Of a stretch of 64,000 nt of DNA, positions 18,020 through 27,933 are shown piece by piece. The stretch lies in contig NZ_MQWC01000004.1 of NCBI RefSeq assembly GCF_002954405.1, positions 3,412,668-3,476,667 of the forward strand, written 5' to 3'. Made by a program: the position numbers and the translations under genes. Numbering within the stretch: the first letter of the stretch is position 1; every line of letters starts with the position of its first letter. The notes below the pieces were generated by a model, which was not told where the DNA came from, searched no databases, and saw only the letters and a list, made by a program, of their open reading frames with translations. Source of the DNA: Salinibacter sp. 10B. GTDB lineage: Bacteria; Bacteroidota; Rhodothermia; Rhodothermales; Salinibacteraceae.

Positions 18020-18429
18020 GGCCAAGCGCGGGCGGTGAGTGGGCGAGTACATGTTTGGAGGAGTGCGGGCAGCCAGCGGGAATCGCATCGGAATGCACAA
18101 GGCATCGTCCGGGTTGCGAATGCCTCAGAGAACCGGAACGAGGACGCACGCAGGCGGAATTCGATTCCTGCAGCCCATATTCGGGGACTGGCCGTAAGAG
18201 ATCCACGAAAAATAAGGTGCGCGATGCGCGGGAGTGTTTCAACGGCTCCGGTGCGGACTTCCGCTCTTTTCACGCGCGAGAGGCGTCGTCCGTTCGTGAA
18301 ACGATCCTGCCCGCAGAGAAACACCCCGTGTAGCCGGATGGTACTCATTCCGGAACGGGGAGTGCCTACCGAGTGCTTGTTGTTCCTCGACCGTCCCGTC
18401 GTTTCCTGCACCGGCTTCCCAATGGTTCA
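18020..18429. other. Divergent spacer without a recognised gene
   Basis: About 410 bp between a minus-strand lipoprotein and the plus-strand DUF4175-like gene. Frames crossing it give arginine-rich translations without conserved features. I see no structured repeat here; it should contain two divergent promoters. Confidence 0.4.
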
Positions 18430-21400
18430 ATGAGTGAGCAGACGGCCCGCCTCGTCGATCGTCTTCGCGCCCGGTTACAGCAGACCACTCGCCGCATGAC
18501 GTGGGCGGAACTCGCGTTCGGGGCTGCTGTCGCCGTAGGCACGGTTGCAGGAGGGTGGGGCTTGGCGGCTCTACTCGAAGCGACGTTTTGGCTCGGCACG
18601 GCGGCCCGAACGGCTCTTGCCGCCGCCGTTGGCAGCGTTACGGTTGGGGTTGGGGCAGCTCTTCTTGCCCGCCCGCTCGGACGATTGATTGGCCTGCTTC
18701 CCGGTCCCTCCGACCAGGAGGTTGCCCGAAAGGTTGGGAATCATCACCCGCACGTGGCGGATCGGCTGGTGAACCTGCTTCAGCTGGCAGAGGGCGAGCG
18801 GAGCCATGCTCCGGCTCCGTTCGTCGACCGAGCCGTCCAGAATCTGGCGGAGGACCTGGATGACGTATCGTTCGACGAGGTGGAGAACTTCGGACGAGCA
18901 CAGCGGGCCCTTCGCCTCGCCTCGCTTCCCCTGGCCGGGGTTCTGGCGTTTTTGTTGATTGCTCCCTCGACCTTCCTAAATGCATCGGAGCGCCTTCTAG
19001 CCCCGGCTACCGAATTTGACCGGCCGGCCCCCTTCGAGCTCTCCGTGGCACCGGGCAGCGTGCGTCTCGTGCGGGGCGATTCCCTCGAGATTACCGTTCG
19101 GGCAAGGGGGGCTGCTCCGACCGAGATGACCCTGGAGCGCCGGACGGAGGCGGGGGCTGCTCCCGAGCAAATTTCGCTTCGTCCGGACTCGACCGGCACG
19201 TTTCGTCATTCCGTTCCCACTGTTCGGACGGCCTTCGAGTACCGGGTACGAACGGCCCCAGTCCAGACGGACTGGTACCGCGTAGAGGTGGCCAGGCGGC
19301 CGCTGGTGCGGCGTCTCCAGCTTACGGTTACGCCTCCGTCCTACACCGGCCTTCCCAGCCGCACGCTCGATCCGAACGTGGGCGACGTCGCCGGGGTGCC
19401 GGGGACCCAGGTAACGGTCGAGGCCGCGCTTGGGGGGCCGTCCGTCGAGAATGCGCGGCTCGTCTTCGACAACGACGATACGCGTCTACTGGAGGTGCGG
19501 GACGGAACGGCGCGCGGGCGCTTCTCGCTGCAGCGAGAGGGAACGTACCACCTGCGCCTCGAAAGCACGGCGGGCACCGACAATCGGGACCCGATCCAGT
19601 ATCAGATGTCGCTGCAATCGGATGCCCGACCGTCCGTACGCTTCTTACAACCGACCGGCCCCACCGACCTGACCGATGCCCTCCGGCAGCCCCTTCGCGT
19701 ACAGTTGAGCGACGACTACGGCTTTACGCAGGCGAAGCTCTACTACCGGCTTTCCGAGCAGCGATTTGGGGAGGAGGAGGCGTCGTACTCGTCGATAACG
19801 CTCCCGCTGCCGAGTCCGGGCCAGACCAGTCAGACGATCGCACACGAGTGGTTGCTGGCGCAGGATACTGGGCTCGACCCGCAGCCGGGAGACGTGATCT
19901 CCTACTACGTGCAGGCCTGGGACAACGACACGGTGAACGGACCCAAGAGTGGGCGCACGACCACTCAGCGCCTCCGCATGCCGTCCGTTTCCGAGCAGTA
20001 CGACCAGTTGAACGAGACGGAGGAGCAGGCGGGCGAGCAGATGGAAAAGCTCCGCCAGCGCTCCGACTCGGTCCAGCAGCAGTTTCAGCAGCTGCGTCGG
20101 GAACTGCGTCGCACACGGGAGGCCGACTGGCAGGATCGACAGCAGCTCCAACGCATCCAGCAGAAGCAGCAGTCGATGGACAGGGGCGTCGAGAAGCTGT
20201 CGAAGCAGATGCAGAAGATGAACCGCCAGATGCAGCGAAATGGCCTGTCGAGCTCCGACTTGAGCAAACAGTTTCAGGAGCTGCAGCGCGTAATCGAAGA
20301 GATTCAGTCCCCCGAGCTACAGCAGGCCCTGCAGCAGCTGCGGAAGGCGATGCAGAACAACAACCTGCGCCAGATGCAGCAATCGATGGAAAAGGTACAG
20401 AAGAGTCAGGAATCGTACCGCAAGCGACTGGATCGGACCCTCTCGCTCTTCAAGCAACTGAAGGCGCAGCAAAAGCTTGAAGAAATGGCGCGCCGCGCTG
20501 GAGAGATGAGCGAGCTGCAGAAGAAGCTGCGGGAAAAGACACAGGAGCGAATGAACGAGTCGGCGGGCGAACAGACCAGTGCCGAGGAGCAGCGGGCCTC
20601 TGAGCAAGAGAAGGCAGGGAAAACGTCGTCTGACGCCACGCAACCGTCTGCCGATTCCACCCGAGAGGCACGGCAGCAGGCTCCTTCTTCGGATTCGACG
20701 GCCCGGTCTGGCCAGCAGCGGGACGGGCAGGATCCACAGCAGAACCGAAATCGACAAGCGGGAGCCCAACAGACGGGCGGGCAGCAGCAACAGGCCCAGC
20801 AGAGGGCCGGCCAAAACGAAGACCTAGCGTCTGAGCAGGAGCGGGCGGCGAAAAAGATGAAGGAGTTGCAGGAGGCCCTACAGAAGGCCCGGCAGGAGAT
20901 GAAGGACGTACAGTCGGCCCCTCAGAAGCAGCTCCAGCAGATGAACCAACAGCTCCAGCGGCAGAACCTGCCGCAACAGATGCAGCAGAACAGTCAGCAG
21001 CTCCGGCAGAACCAGTTGCAGGACGCCCAGCAAGGCCAGCAGCGGATGCAGCAGTCCCTGCAGAAGATGCAGAAGCAGCTATCGCAGATGAAGAGCCAGA
21101 TGCAGGGCCAGCAGCGACAGATTAACCTTGCCGGTCTTCGCACCGCCCTCGAAAATACTCTTCGTCTCTCCAAGCGTCAAGAGTCACTCCGCACCACGAT
21201 CGACGATCTTGCGGCGGAGGGGCCGACGCTGCGCTCCTATGCCCGGGACCAGAAAGTCCTCTCGGATGGACTCAAAACAGTGACCGACTCCCTCGAGTCG
21301 ATTGCTGAGCGGGTGCCCCAGATGACGAAGGAGGTACGAAAGAAATCGGGCAATGCGCTCCGAGCGATGGAAACGGCCATGACGGCCCTGGACGAGCGCA

Positions 21401-22095
21401 ACGCCAGCCGGGCCACCGGGCATCAGAAGACCTCGATGATGCACCTGAACGAGCTGGCAATTCTCATCTCCGACCTCCTAGAGCAGCTGCAGAACCAGCA
21501 GGGGTCCGGCAGCGGCATGTCGATGCAGCAGATGCGCCAGCAGCTGCAGCAGATGTCCGGTCAGCAGCAGAAGCTCAATCAGCAAATCCAGCAGCACCTG
21601 AACAACGTGAAGGGACAGCGTCTGACCCCGGACCAGGCGAAGCGCCGAAAGGAGTTGGCCAAGCAGCAGCGCCGCATCAAGCAGCAGCTCCAAAATATGG
21701 AGGTGGGCAGCGAGGCGAAACAACAAATTATGGGCGATCTTCAGAAGATCGCTGAGCAGATGGAGAAAAGTGCACAGGAGCTCGATCAGAGGCGCCACTC
21801 GCGAGATCTTGTCGAGCGCCAGCAACAGATTCTTACTCGGCTTCTCAACGCTCAGAAATCCCTCCGTACCCAAGGGAAGCAAGAGCAGCGGCAGGGGCGA
21901 CGATCGGAGGACGAATACGATCGGAACCGGCCGGGCGAGCTTCCGCAAACGGAGGAGGCCGACCAGCTGCGGCGAGACCTGATTCGTGCTCTGGAAATGG
22001 GGTATAGCTCCGATTACGAGGAACTCATCAAGCGCTACTTTGAGCTTCTGCAGCAAGAGGAACCGACCACACCAGCCGATTCCGCGGGCTCGTGA
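18430..22095 (+). CDS. Giant membrane protein with Gln-rich coiled coils (DUF4175-like)
   Basis: 1221 aa from the ATG at 18430 (MSEQTARLVDRLRARLQQTT); an upstream start at 18373 adds unconserved sequence. Two membrane helices lie at about 25-50 and 53-75, and a third hydrophobic segment near 160-180. An Ig/beta-rich periplasmic region (about 190-540) includes PSYTGLPSRTLDPNVGDVAG. From residue about 540 to 1100 it is extremely rich in Gln, Lys, Arg and Glu, arranged as long coiled coils (MQQMRQQLQQMSGQQQKLNQ is typical). Length and order match the large DUF4175-type proteins of Bacteroidota. Cellular role unknown; an envelope scaffold is a guess. Expected location is the inner membrane with a large periplasmic part. 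Confidence 0.8.
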   Translation: MSEQTARLVDRLRARLQQTTRRMTWAELAFGAAVAVGTVAGGWGLAALLEATFWLGTAARTALAAAVGSVTVGVGAALLARPLGRLIGLLPGPSDQEVARKVGNHHPHVADRLVNLLQLAEGERSHAPAPFVDRAVQNLAEDLDDVSFDEVENFGRAQRALRLASLPLAGVLAFLLIAPSTFLNASERLLAPATEFDRPAPFELSVAPGSVRLVRGDSLEITVRARGAAPTEMTLERRTEAGAAPEQISLRPDSTGTFRHSVPTVRTAFEYRVRTAPVQTDWYRVEVARRPLVRRLQLTVTPPSYTGLPSRTLDPNVGDVAGVPGTQVTVEAALGGPSVENARLVFDNDDTRLLEVRDGTARGRFSLQREGTYHLRLESTAGTDNRDPIQYQMSLQSDARPSVRFLQPTGPTDLTDALRQPLRVQLSDDYGFTQAKLYYRLSEQRFGEEEASYSSITLPLPSPGQTSQTIAHEWLLAQDTGLDPQPGDVISYYVQAWDNDTVNGPKSGRTTTQRLRMPSVSEQYDQLNETEEQAGEQMEKLRQRSDSVQQQFQQLRRELRRTREADWQDRQQLQRIQQKQQSMDRGVEKLSKQMQKMNRQMQRNGLSSSDLSKQFQELQRVIEEIQSPELQQALQQLRKAMQNNNLRQMQQSMEKVQKSQESYRKRLDRTLSLFKQLKAQQKLEEMARRAGEMSELQKKLREKTQERMNESAGEQTSAEEQRASEQEKAGKTSSDATQPSADSTREARQQAPSSDSTARSGQQRDGQDPQQNRNRQAGAQQTGGQQQQAQQRAGQNEDLASEQERAAKKMKELQEALQKARQEMKDVQSAPQKQLQQMNQQLQRQNLPQQMQQNSQQLRQNQLQDAQQGQQRMQQSLQKMQKQLSQMKSQMQGQQRQINLAGLRTALENTLRLSKRQESLRTTIDDLAAEGPTLRSYARDQKVLSDGLKTVTDSLESIAERVPQMTKEVRKKSGNALRAMETAMTALDERNASRATGHQKTSMMHLNELAILISDLLEQLQNQQGSGSGMSMQQMRQQLQQMSGQQQKLNQQIQQHLNNVKGQRLTPDQAKRRKELAKQQRRIKQQLQNMEVGSEAKQQIMGDLQKIAEQMEKSAQELDQRRHSRDLVERQQQILTRLLNAQKSLRTQGKQEQRQGRRSEDEYDRNRPGELPQTEEADQLRRDLIRALEMGYSSDYEELIKRYFELLQQEEPTTPADSAGS

Positions 22096-22204
22096 GGGGA
22101 GTGATGAGACAGCGCGCGGTTCGTCCGCCCTTCGTGGACCGCCACCGAGAAAACAATATTTTCACGGTCTTGACGATGGTATCCGTGTTTAACCGGGCTC
22201 TACG

Positions 22205-22233
22205 TTGATTCTGGAGGTCCCCACCGGTATACT
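22205..22233 (+). promoter_or_regulatory. Sigma70-like promoter for the 22454 gene cluster
   Basis: TTGATT, a 17-bp spacer, then TATACT. This is a good match to the housekeeping consensus with ideal spacing, in an AT-rich patch. Transcription would start near 22240, giving a leader of about 210 nt. The remainder of 22096-22453 holds T-rich runs but no gene I can support. Confidence 0.5.
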
Positions 22234-22453
22234 ATTATGCTTCGTTTTTTATCAGAAGTCCGTTTGCTGCCACTACGCCTTTTTTCGTTTGGGGACACAC
22301 GCCCGCTCATGCATTCCTTCCGGTGCGGGTGTGTCTGTGAGGCCCCGGCGTTTGCAGGAAAGTGATCGGTCGTAGAAGGCTCCGGGGCGCGAAGCACTCG
22401 GAGCGGGTTCGTTTTCCGGTCAGTTCATTCATTCCAAGCTTGCCTTCGTTCGT

Positions 22454-23224
22454 ATGGCTCAATCCAGACGCGTTCTTTTCGTCGCCGGTGAAGTTACGCC
22501 TTTTGCCGAAACCTCTTCGATCGCATCTCTGGCTCGAATGCTTCCCGAGCAGTTGCAGGGTGCGGGGGATTTTCAGGCCCGCGTCATGATGCCATGTTAC
22601 GGCACCATTGACGAACGAGAGCACAACCTGCACGAGGTTATTCGCCTATCGGGCACCGACGTGCCAATGGGAGATGACACCGAAACGCTCATCGTGAAAG
22701 TGGCCTCTGTCCCCGATGTGCGACTGCAGGTCTACTTCATGGATCATGAGGCCTACTTCGGCGACGGCAGTCTCTCGGTGGACGAGAACCGGCCCTCGTT
22801 CGATGATGTCTTCCGTCGCGCGCTCTTCTTCAACCGAGCTGCCCTCGAAACCATTCAAAAGCTTCGGTGGGGGCCCGACTTCATTCACTCGCTTGGATGG
22901 ATGGGAGGGCTCCTTCCCCTTCTTCTTGAATCGGAATATGGGGACCGAGAACATCTAGGCAGTCCCCAGTCGGTCTTCACCCCCGACGACCAGGACCCGG
23001 GAACCTCCGTTCCTGCTGATTTGGCCGCGAGCATGGGGCTTTCGATTGACGGGAGCGCCTCTTCAACCGTCTCGGAGATCGGATTCCAGCACGCCGACGC
23101 ATCCATTCTTCCGCCGGGGATCCCTGCGGTGGATGGGGCGTCCCAGTTTGATGCCGATGCTACGAAGCACGGGACTCAGCTTGCGTCGCTCTACGATCAA
23201 ATGCTGAGTGAAGTCCCTGCGTAG
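22454..23224 (+). CDS. Glycogen/starch-synthase N-terminal-domain-like protein, probably non-catalytic
   Basis: 256 aa. It resembles only the N-terminal (GT5 catalytic) Rossmann domain of glycogen synthase: RRVLFVAGEVTPFAETSSIA, then VMMPCYGTIDEREHNLHEVI, then VYFMDHEAYFGD, DDVFRRALFFNRAALE and PDFIHSLGWMGGLLPLLLES. The GT-B C-terminal half is absent. The ADP-glucose-binding KTGGL motif near residues 18-22 is replaced by ETSSI, so synthase activity is unlikely. Short proteins of this type occur in Bacteroidota next to DUF4270 lipoproteins, as here (23414). Perhaps it acts as a sugar-nucleotide or envelope regulatory partner; function unknown. Confidence 0.75.
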   Translation: MAQSRRVLFVAGEVTPFAETSSIASLARMLPEQLQGAGDFQARVMMPCYGTIDEREHNLHEVIRLSGTDVPMGDDTETLIVKVASVPDVRLQVYFMDHEAYFGDGSLSVDENRPSFDDVFRRALFFNRAALETIQKLRWGPDFIHSLGWMGGLLPLLLESEYGDREHLGSPQSVFTPDDQDPGTSVPADLAASMGLSIDGSASSTVSEIGFQHADASILPPGIPAVDGASQFDADATKHGTQLASLYDQMLSEVPA

Positions 23225-23413
23225 CGGCGTGTCGTCCAGAAACACCCTGCTTTACGGGGACATTCATCGTAGGGCTTTTCTTCCCCAAGCACGATTACGA
23301 GGGGGCTGCAGAGCGATGGGCAGCTTTCTCTATGGTCGTCGCCCGACGGGAAGAATAATCGTGGGGGGACGGTCGTTTGCTGTGTCCTGCCCTTTTGGAA
23401 AAGGACCGTGTCT

Positions 23414-24754
23414 ATGAAGTATACCCGCCTCGCAACCGCGGCGATCTGCGGTGCTGTACTGCTCTTCGTCGTTAGTGCCTGTTCGGACCTCACCGGCGTG
23501 GGGTCGGAGGTCGGCGATCCCCTGGAAGGAGGGGATCCGGAGTCGTTCGAGCTCCTGGCCGACAGTCTTGCGGGGAATACGCTCCCGGCCGCCACGGGCT
23601 ATGCGATCCCGGCCGTTGCTCCGCCCGACCAGCGCCGGACGTGGCGTTTTCTGACGGGTCGAGTCGATGATCCGCTCGTGGGACAAATCCGGGCGGACGG
23701 ATATCTGGACCTCGATTCGACGGATGCCGTGCCGGAGGCGATTCAGGGTGCCGATCCCGATACGCTGCAGGCCGAGCTTCGCCTCACGACTACGTACCTG
23801 CATGGCGACTCTTCATCGACGCTGCAGGTTGAGCTCTATGACCTCGCGCAAGAAGTGGAAATGAGTCGGGCGCCGGCCGACACGACATTTGAGACGGAGG
23901 GTGGGCCCATTACTACCGGCTCGATTTCGCCCACCGACTCGCTCGTCACCCTTTCGTTGCCGTCGTCTTGGATCGCGGAGCACCAGGGCACCCTTCTGAA
24001 TCCCTCGGCCAACCTGGAGGACAACTTCTATGGGTTGAAGGTGGCGCCGACGAATGGAAACGTGGTGGTCGGGTTTGAGTACCGTACGGCTCAGCTTCGC
24101 ATCCGCACCGATAGTCGGAGTCGATCGGTCGACTACCAGCTCGACCAGGCCTTCACTCACATTGAGGCATCCGGAAGCCCAAGCGTTTCGCCGGATGAGG
24201 GCTCTGAGGTGTTGCTCGATGGAGTAGGGCGCGGGCTTTACATGAGCTGGAGTGACAGCCAAGTGCTCGACTCGCTTCGGGAATCAAATACCCCCCTCAA
24301 CCGGGCCGAAATTACGGTGCCCATCGACACGATACAGACACAGGCCTCTCTTGAGGGAATGCCCGATTCGTTCGTGCGGCCCCTTCCGAGCGGGTACCGC
24401 ATTCGGGCCGTTCGGAGGCCGAGTAGTCCAGCGTGTAATCAATTTGGGCTCTTCGTACTGCCGGAGTCGGCTCAGACGTGCCTGATTCCCACCAATCCCG
24501 ACTGGGTTCCCTCGGCGGCACGAGCCGCATCCGATGTTGCGTTCTCCATTTTTAATCGCGGAGTCGCCGAACCGCTGGCCTTTTCCTCGTTCCGGGTGGA
24601 GCTGGCCGAGCGGACGACGGCCTCTCCGTCCGACCGTGAAACGGTACGGCGAGGACTTCCCAGCACGCTTCCGGCGATCGTACGCACCGACGCCCCGGCA
24701 GGAGGAGATACAGACATCCTGCCCCGGGTTACGCTGGTGGTGACCCCCCTGTAG
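23414..24754 (+). CDS. DUF4270-like lipoprotein
   Basis: 446 aa from the ATG at 23414. The signal peptide ends in a lipobox (LLFVVSACSD). The mature N-terminus DLTGVGSEVGDP is followed by a beta-rich protein with many Asp/Ser/Thr residues (RQPVGQ-type core: FLTGRVDDPLVGQIRADGYL). The lipidation, the DPxxG repeats near the start and the position after a short glycogen-synthase-like gene all fit DUF4270 proteins of Bacteroidota. It is probably anchored in the outer membrane. The biochemical role is unknown. It probably shares transcription with the genes at 22454 and 24814. Confidence 0.7.
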   Translation: MKYTRLATAAICGAVLLFVVSACSDLTGVGSEVGDPLEGGDPESFELLADSLAGNTLPAATGYAIPAVAPPDQRRTWRFLTGRVDDPLVGQIRADGYLDLDSTDAVPEAIQGADPDTLQAELRLTTTYLHGDSSSTLQVELYDLAQEVEMSRAPADTTFETEGGPITTGSISPTDSLVTLSLPSSWIAEHQGTLLNPSANLEDNFYGLKVAPTNGNVVVGFEYRTAQLRIRTDSRSRSVDYQLDQAFTHIEASGSPSVSPDEGSEVLLDGVGRGLYMSWSDSQVLDSLRESNTPLNRAEITVPIDTIQTQASLEGMPDSFVRPLPSGYRIRAVRRPSSPACNQFGLFVLPESAQTCLIPTNPDWVPSAARAASDVAFSIFNRGVAEPLAFSSFRVELAERTTASPSDRETVRRGLPSTLPAIVRTDAPAGGDTDILPRVTLVVTPL

Positions 24755-24813
24755 CAGCCTCCCTCAGCGAGGCGTTCGTTCTGCTGTCTTGGAGCAAACT
24801 CGAAATTGTGGTT

Positions 24814-26175
24814 ATGTCGCTGTTTTCGTCCCGCGGTGTTGTGTGGAGTGGCGTCCTGGTCGTCCTGCTGTTCTTGGGAAGTGCCGGGCCGGTGCACGCT
24901 CAATCCAACGGCGACGGGTCCATCTACTCCCGCTTCGGCCTGGGAACTCTACAGGACTTTTCCTCCTCCCAGAGCCAAGCGATGGGCGGTGGAGCCTATG
25001 CCCTTCGCAGTCTCAACTACAACGCCATGGGCAACCCGGCTCTGTGGAGCGATCAGATTTTCACTCGCCTCTCGGCCGGGGTCGGGGTCCAGCGCATTGC
25101 CGCAAGTGATGGGGGCAATCCGACGAGCTACCTCTCTTCTGGGCAGATCGAAGCGGTTCAGTTTAGCTTTCCGCTCTACGATCAGACCCTTGGAGTGGGC
25201 CTGTCGTTCCAGCCGTACACACAGCGCAATTTCCGGACGCGAAAGAACGGACGCCTCGATCTCCAGGTCTCCCCCCCGAGTTCATCCGACGACGGGGTGG
25301 CAGAGGTGCCCTACGATGTCAACTTTCGGGGCACCGGCGGCCTTCATCGGTTCCGGGGCGGGCTGGGGTATCGCGTGACAGACTTTCTGCGGGTTGGGGC
25401 CAGCGCCGATGTGGTCTTCGGCATCATGGAAAGCAAACGGAGCACGGAGTTTGGCAATGTCCCCATTCGCGACGTAACGACCTCCGACCGGGTGCGTCTG
25501 GTCGGGGTCGGGGGAACGGTCGGGGCCCATCTGGCGCTGAACAACGTCTTTCAGAGTGACGATGCGTTCTCAGTTGGAGGAGCGGTGATGCTCCCGACCA
25601 CCCTGAACGGCACCCGCGTGCTGACGCTTGCGGAAGGCAGTCCCATCGCGTCCGATACTCTGTCCTCAGTGGACGGCGACGTGTCGCTTCCCTGGCGCAG
25701 TCGGTTTGGGGTGGCGTATCAGCCGAATGCGCGCTGGACCTTCACGGCGGACGGGCTCTACGAGCCCTGGAGCACCTTTACCACGACGTTCCAACAGGGC
25801 GGGACCTTTGCACGCTCGTTTCCGGTGGGCGGCACCGGCACCCTCACCGATCGCTGGCGCGCTTCGGTTGGGACGGAGGTGATGCCGGCTGGCACCGACC
25901 AGCTTGCGGGCTACCTTGCGAGAGTGGCCTACCGGCTGGGGGCCTACGTCGAACGCATGTACGTTCGGCCGAACGGCACAACCGACCTCGATACCTATGC
26001 GGTTACGGGGGGGGTAAGCTTGCCGACCTCTCTTTCTGGCACGCGGATTGACCTAAACCTCACTGCCGGTACGCGGGGCACCACGTCCGGCTCGCTCGTG
26101 AAGGATACCTTTTACGGGGTCTCTCTTCACGTGAACTTCGGTGAACGCTGGTTCCAAGAACGTAAGCTGCGATAA
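24814..26175 (+). CDS. Outer-membrane beta-barrel protein (Bacteroidota type)
   Basis: 453 aa from the ATG at 24814. A signal peptide ends near VHAQS. The mature protein opens with GDGSIYSRFGLGTLQDFSSS, then SQAMGGGAYALRSLNYNAMG, a start seen in Bacteroidota outer-membrane barrels of the FadL/OMPP1-like sort. Alternating hydrophobic strands continue to the end (TFYGVSLHVNFGERWF). A role in outer-membrane passage or assembly is possible; no substrate is evident. It follows the DUF4270-like lipoprotein by 59 bp and precedes a secreted TPR protein, so the four genes look like an envelope cluster. Confidence 0.75.
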   Translation: MSLFSSRGVVWSGVLVVLLFLGSAGPVHAQSNGDGSIYSRFGLGTLQDFSSSQSQAMGGGAYALRSLNYNAMGNPALWSDQIFTRLSAGVGVQRIAASDGGNPTSYLSSGQIEAVQFSFPLYDQTLGVGLSFQPYTQRNFRTRKNGRLDLQVSPPSSSDDGVAEVPYDVNFRGTGGLHRFRGGLGYRVTDFLRVGASADVVFGIMESKRSTEFGNVPIRDVTTSDRVRLVGVGGTVGAHLALNNVFQSDDAFSVGGAVMLPTTLNGTRVLTLAEGSPIASDTLSSVDGDVSLPWRSRFGVAYQPNARWTFTADGLYEPWSTFTTTFQQGGTFARSFPVGGTGTLTDRWRASVGTEVMPAGTDQLAGYLARVAYRLGAYVERMYVRPNGTTDLDTYAVTGGVSLPTSLSGTRIDLNLTAGTRGTTSGSLVKDTFYGVSLHVNFGERWFQERKLR

Positions 26176-26306
26176 TTGCTCTGATGCCGGTCCTGTGTTT
26201 CCGCTGCTGACCCTACGCAGCGGACGCATGTGGGCAGGCGGAACTCCCGAAACCCGCCCGTAGGCGTCTAGTCTAACTGTCGTGGCCTGTACAATATATA
26301 AGACAG

Positions 26307-27674
26307 ATGAACACTCCCGATATGTCCCCTGCCGACCGTTTTTCGTCTCTGTTAACGCATGTCCTTGGGCTGACGCTTGGCCTTCTGATGCCGTTGAGTT
26401 TGATCGGTCACCCTGCTCAGGCGCAGGACTCCGGCCCGAGCAAGCAGCAGAAGGCGATGCATTACAGCCTTTACTACGAAAGCTTTAAAAACGACGAATT
26501 CCAGAGTGCGAAGAGCGACCTGGAGTGGATGATTGAAAACGCGCCCGGATTTCCGGACGGGGGCGACCGCAACTACCGCCGGTACTTTGAGCTCTACGAA
26601 GGACTTGCAAAGAAAGCAAGCAATGAGGAGAGCCGCCGGGCCTATCTCGACACGGCCGCTACGGTTCTCGCCACGGCGCCCAAAAAGATGGAGGAGCTCG
26701 GGCTCACGTACAGCGAGTACTCGTGGGAAATCCGAAAGGGACGATTCCTCCAACAGCATCAGGATGCCCTTCCGGACCTGAGTACGGATGCACTGAAAGA
26801 CTATCGGGTCCATTACAAAAACGCGTTTGAGCTTGCGCCGAAGGAGGTCGATCCCTACTACATTCAACAGGTGCTTCGGGGATATCTCGAAAACAACAAT
26901 CAGCAGAAGGCCCTCGACTTCGTAGAGACGGTCGAGTCGAAGCGGGGAGACGACGAGGAGGTGCAAAAGATTCTTGCCTCTGTCCGAAACGATATTTTTG
27001 GGAAGAACCCGCAGGCAAAAGTCAAATATCTGGAGAAGCAGATGAAGGCATATCCGGACAGTGCCGGGGTCATGCAGTCGCTCTTCGATGCGTACGTACA
27101 GCAGGGCAACATTGAGAAGGCGTCGAAGCTTGCCCCCAAGCTCATGGAGACCGACCCGCCGGCCGAGACGGTGCGAGAAATTGCCGAGATGCGATTGGAG
27201 GACGGACGTCCGAAAGCGGCGCTCGAAGCCTACAGCCAGGCCGCCGAGCAGGGGGCAGAGCTGAAGGCCGAGGATTACTTCAAGCGCGGACAGGCCTACC
27301 AGCAGATGAACAGCTTCTCGAAGGCCCGTCAAGAGTATCGGAAGGCACTCGATGCGGACCCCGAATTTGCGCGGGCTCTCATCGGAATCGGCGACCTCTA
27401 CGCTCGGGCCGTCAATGAGTGCAGTGGCGGGGAGCTCAGCCGGAAGGACAAGGCTGTGTACTGGGCGGCCGTGGACAAGTATGAGCAGGCCATCGGGGTA
27501 GATTCCTCGATTGAGTCCATTGCCAACAATAAGATCCAGAGCTACCGCAAGGTATTTCCCACGCAGGAGGACATCTTCTACCGGGAAGATTGGGAGCAGG
27601 GCGGCAGCTTCACCATCGATTACGGCTGCTACTCCTGGATCGGAGAGACGACCACTGTCCGCCAGGCACCGTAG
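26307..27674 (+). CDS. Secreted TPR-repeat protein
   Basis: 455 aa. A signal peptide ends at about residue 40 (HPAQAQD). TPR units cover most of the mature protein; the clearest are AELKAEDYFKRGQAYQQMNS and SKARQEYRKALDADPEFARA. The end, KVFPTQEDIFYREDWEQGGS followed by a TIDYGCYSW-type segment and GETTTVRQ, is a recurrent C-terminus of Bacteroidota secreted TPR proteins. It probably scaffolds an envelope complex with the preceding outer-membrane genes. A strong terminator follows at 27731. Confidence 0.8.
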   Translation: MNTPDMSPADRFSSLLTHVLGLTLGLLMPLSLIGHPAQAQDSGPSKQQKAMHYSLYYESFKNDEFQSAKSDLEWMIENAPGFPDGGDRNYRRYFELYEGLAKKASNEESRRAYLDTAATVLATAPKKMEELGLTYSEYSWEIRKGRFLQQHQDALPDLSTDALKDYRVHYKNAFELAPKEVDPYYIQQVLRGYLENNNQQKALDFVETVESKRGDDEEVQKILASVRNDIFGKNPQAKVKYLEKQMKAYPDSAGVMQSLFDAYVQQGNIEKASKLAPKLMETDPPAETVREIAEMRLEDGRPKAALEAYSQAAEQGAELKAEDYFKRGQAYQQMNSFSKARQEYRKALDADPEFARALIGIGDLYARAVNECSGGELSRKDKAVYWAAVDKYEQAIGVDSSIESIANNKIQSYRKVFPTQEDIFYREDWEQGGSFTIDYGCYSWIGETTTVRQAP

Positions 27675-27730
27675 CTTTGCATCGGAGCGGACGTACCGAT
27701 CTGCGATTATGGATTGAGGACTGATCATTG

Positions 27731-27765
27731 AGGCCGGCGAGTGTTCGCACTCGTCGGCCTTTTTC
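27731..27765 (+). terminator. Intrinsic terminator after the TPR gene
   Basis: AGGCCG-g-CGAGTG, a ttcg tetraloop, CACTCG-t-CGGCCT, then TTTTC. Stem of 12 paired bases with one internal mismatch and a T-run, 56 bp after the stop. Confidence 0.85.
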
Positions 27766-27802
27766 GTTGGGGATGGGGGTTCGATCGGATCGGGACGTCC
27801 CC

Positions 27803-27832
27803 TTGTACTTTTCCCCCCTGTTCGCCTACATT
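27803..27832 (+). promoter_or_regulatory. Possible eno promoter
   Basis: TTGTAC, an 18-bp spacer, then TACATT, about 100 bp before the enolase ATG and directly after the upstream terminator. Moderate match to the housekeeping consensus. Confidence 0.4.
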
Positions 27833-27933
27833 GAGGGCGGTTTCGGAACCGGCGGACCTTGTCCGGAAACGACGACGGTCGGCCGGTGTCTCCATACGTT
27901 TTCATCACCCTGCTTCGGACGATCTCAGCACCT

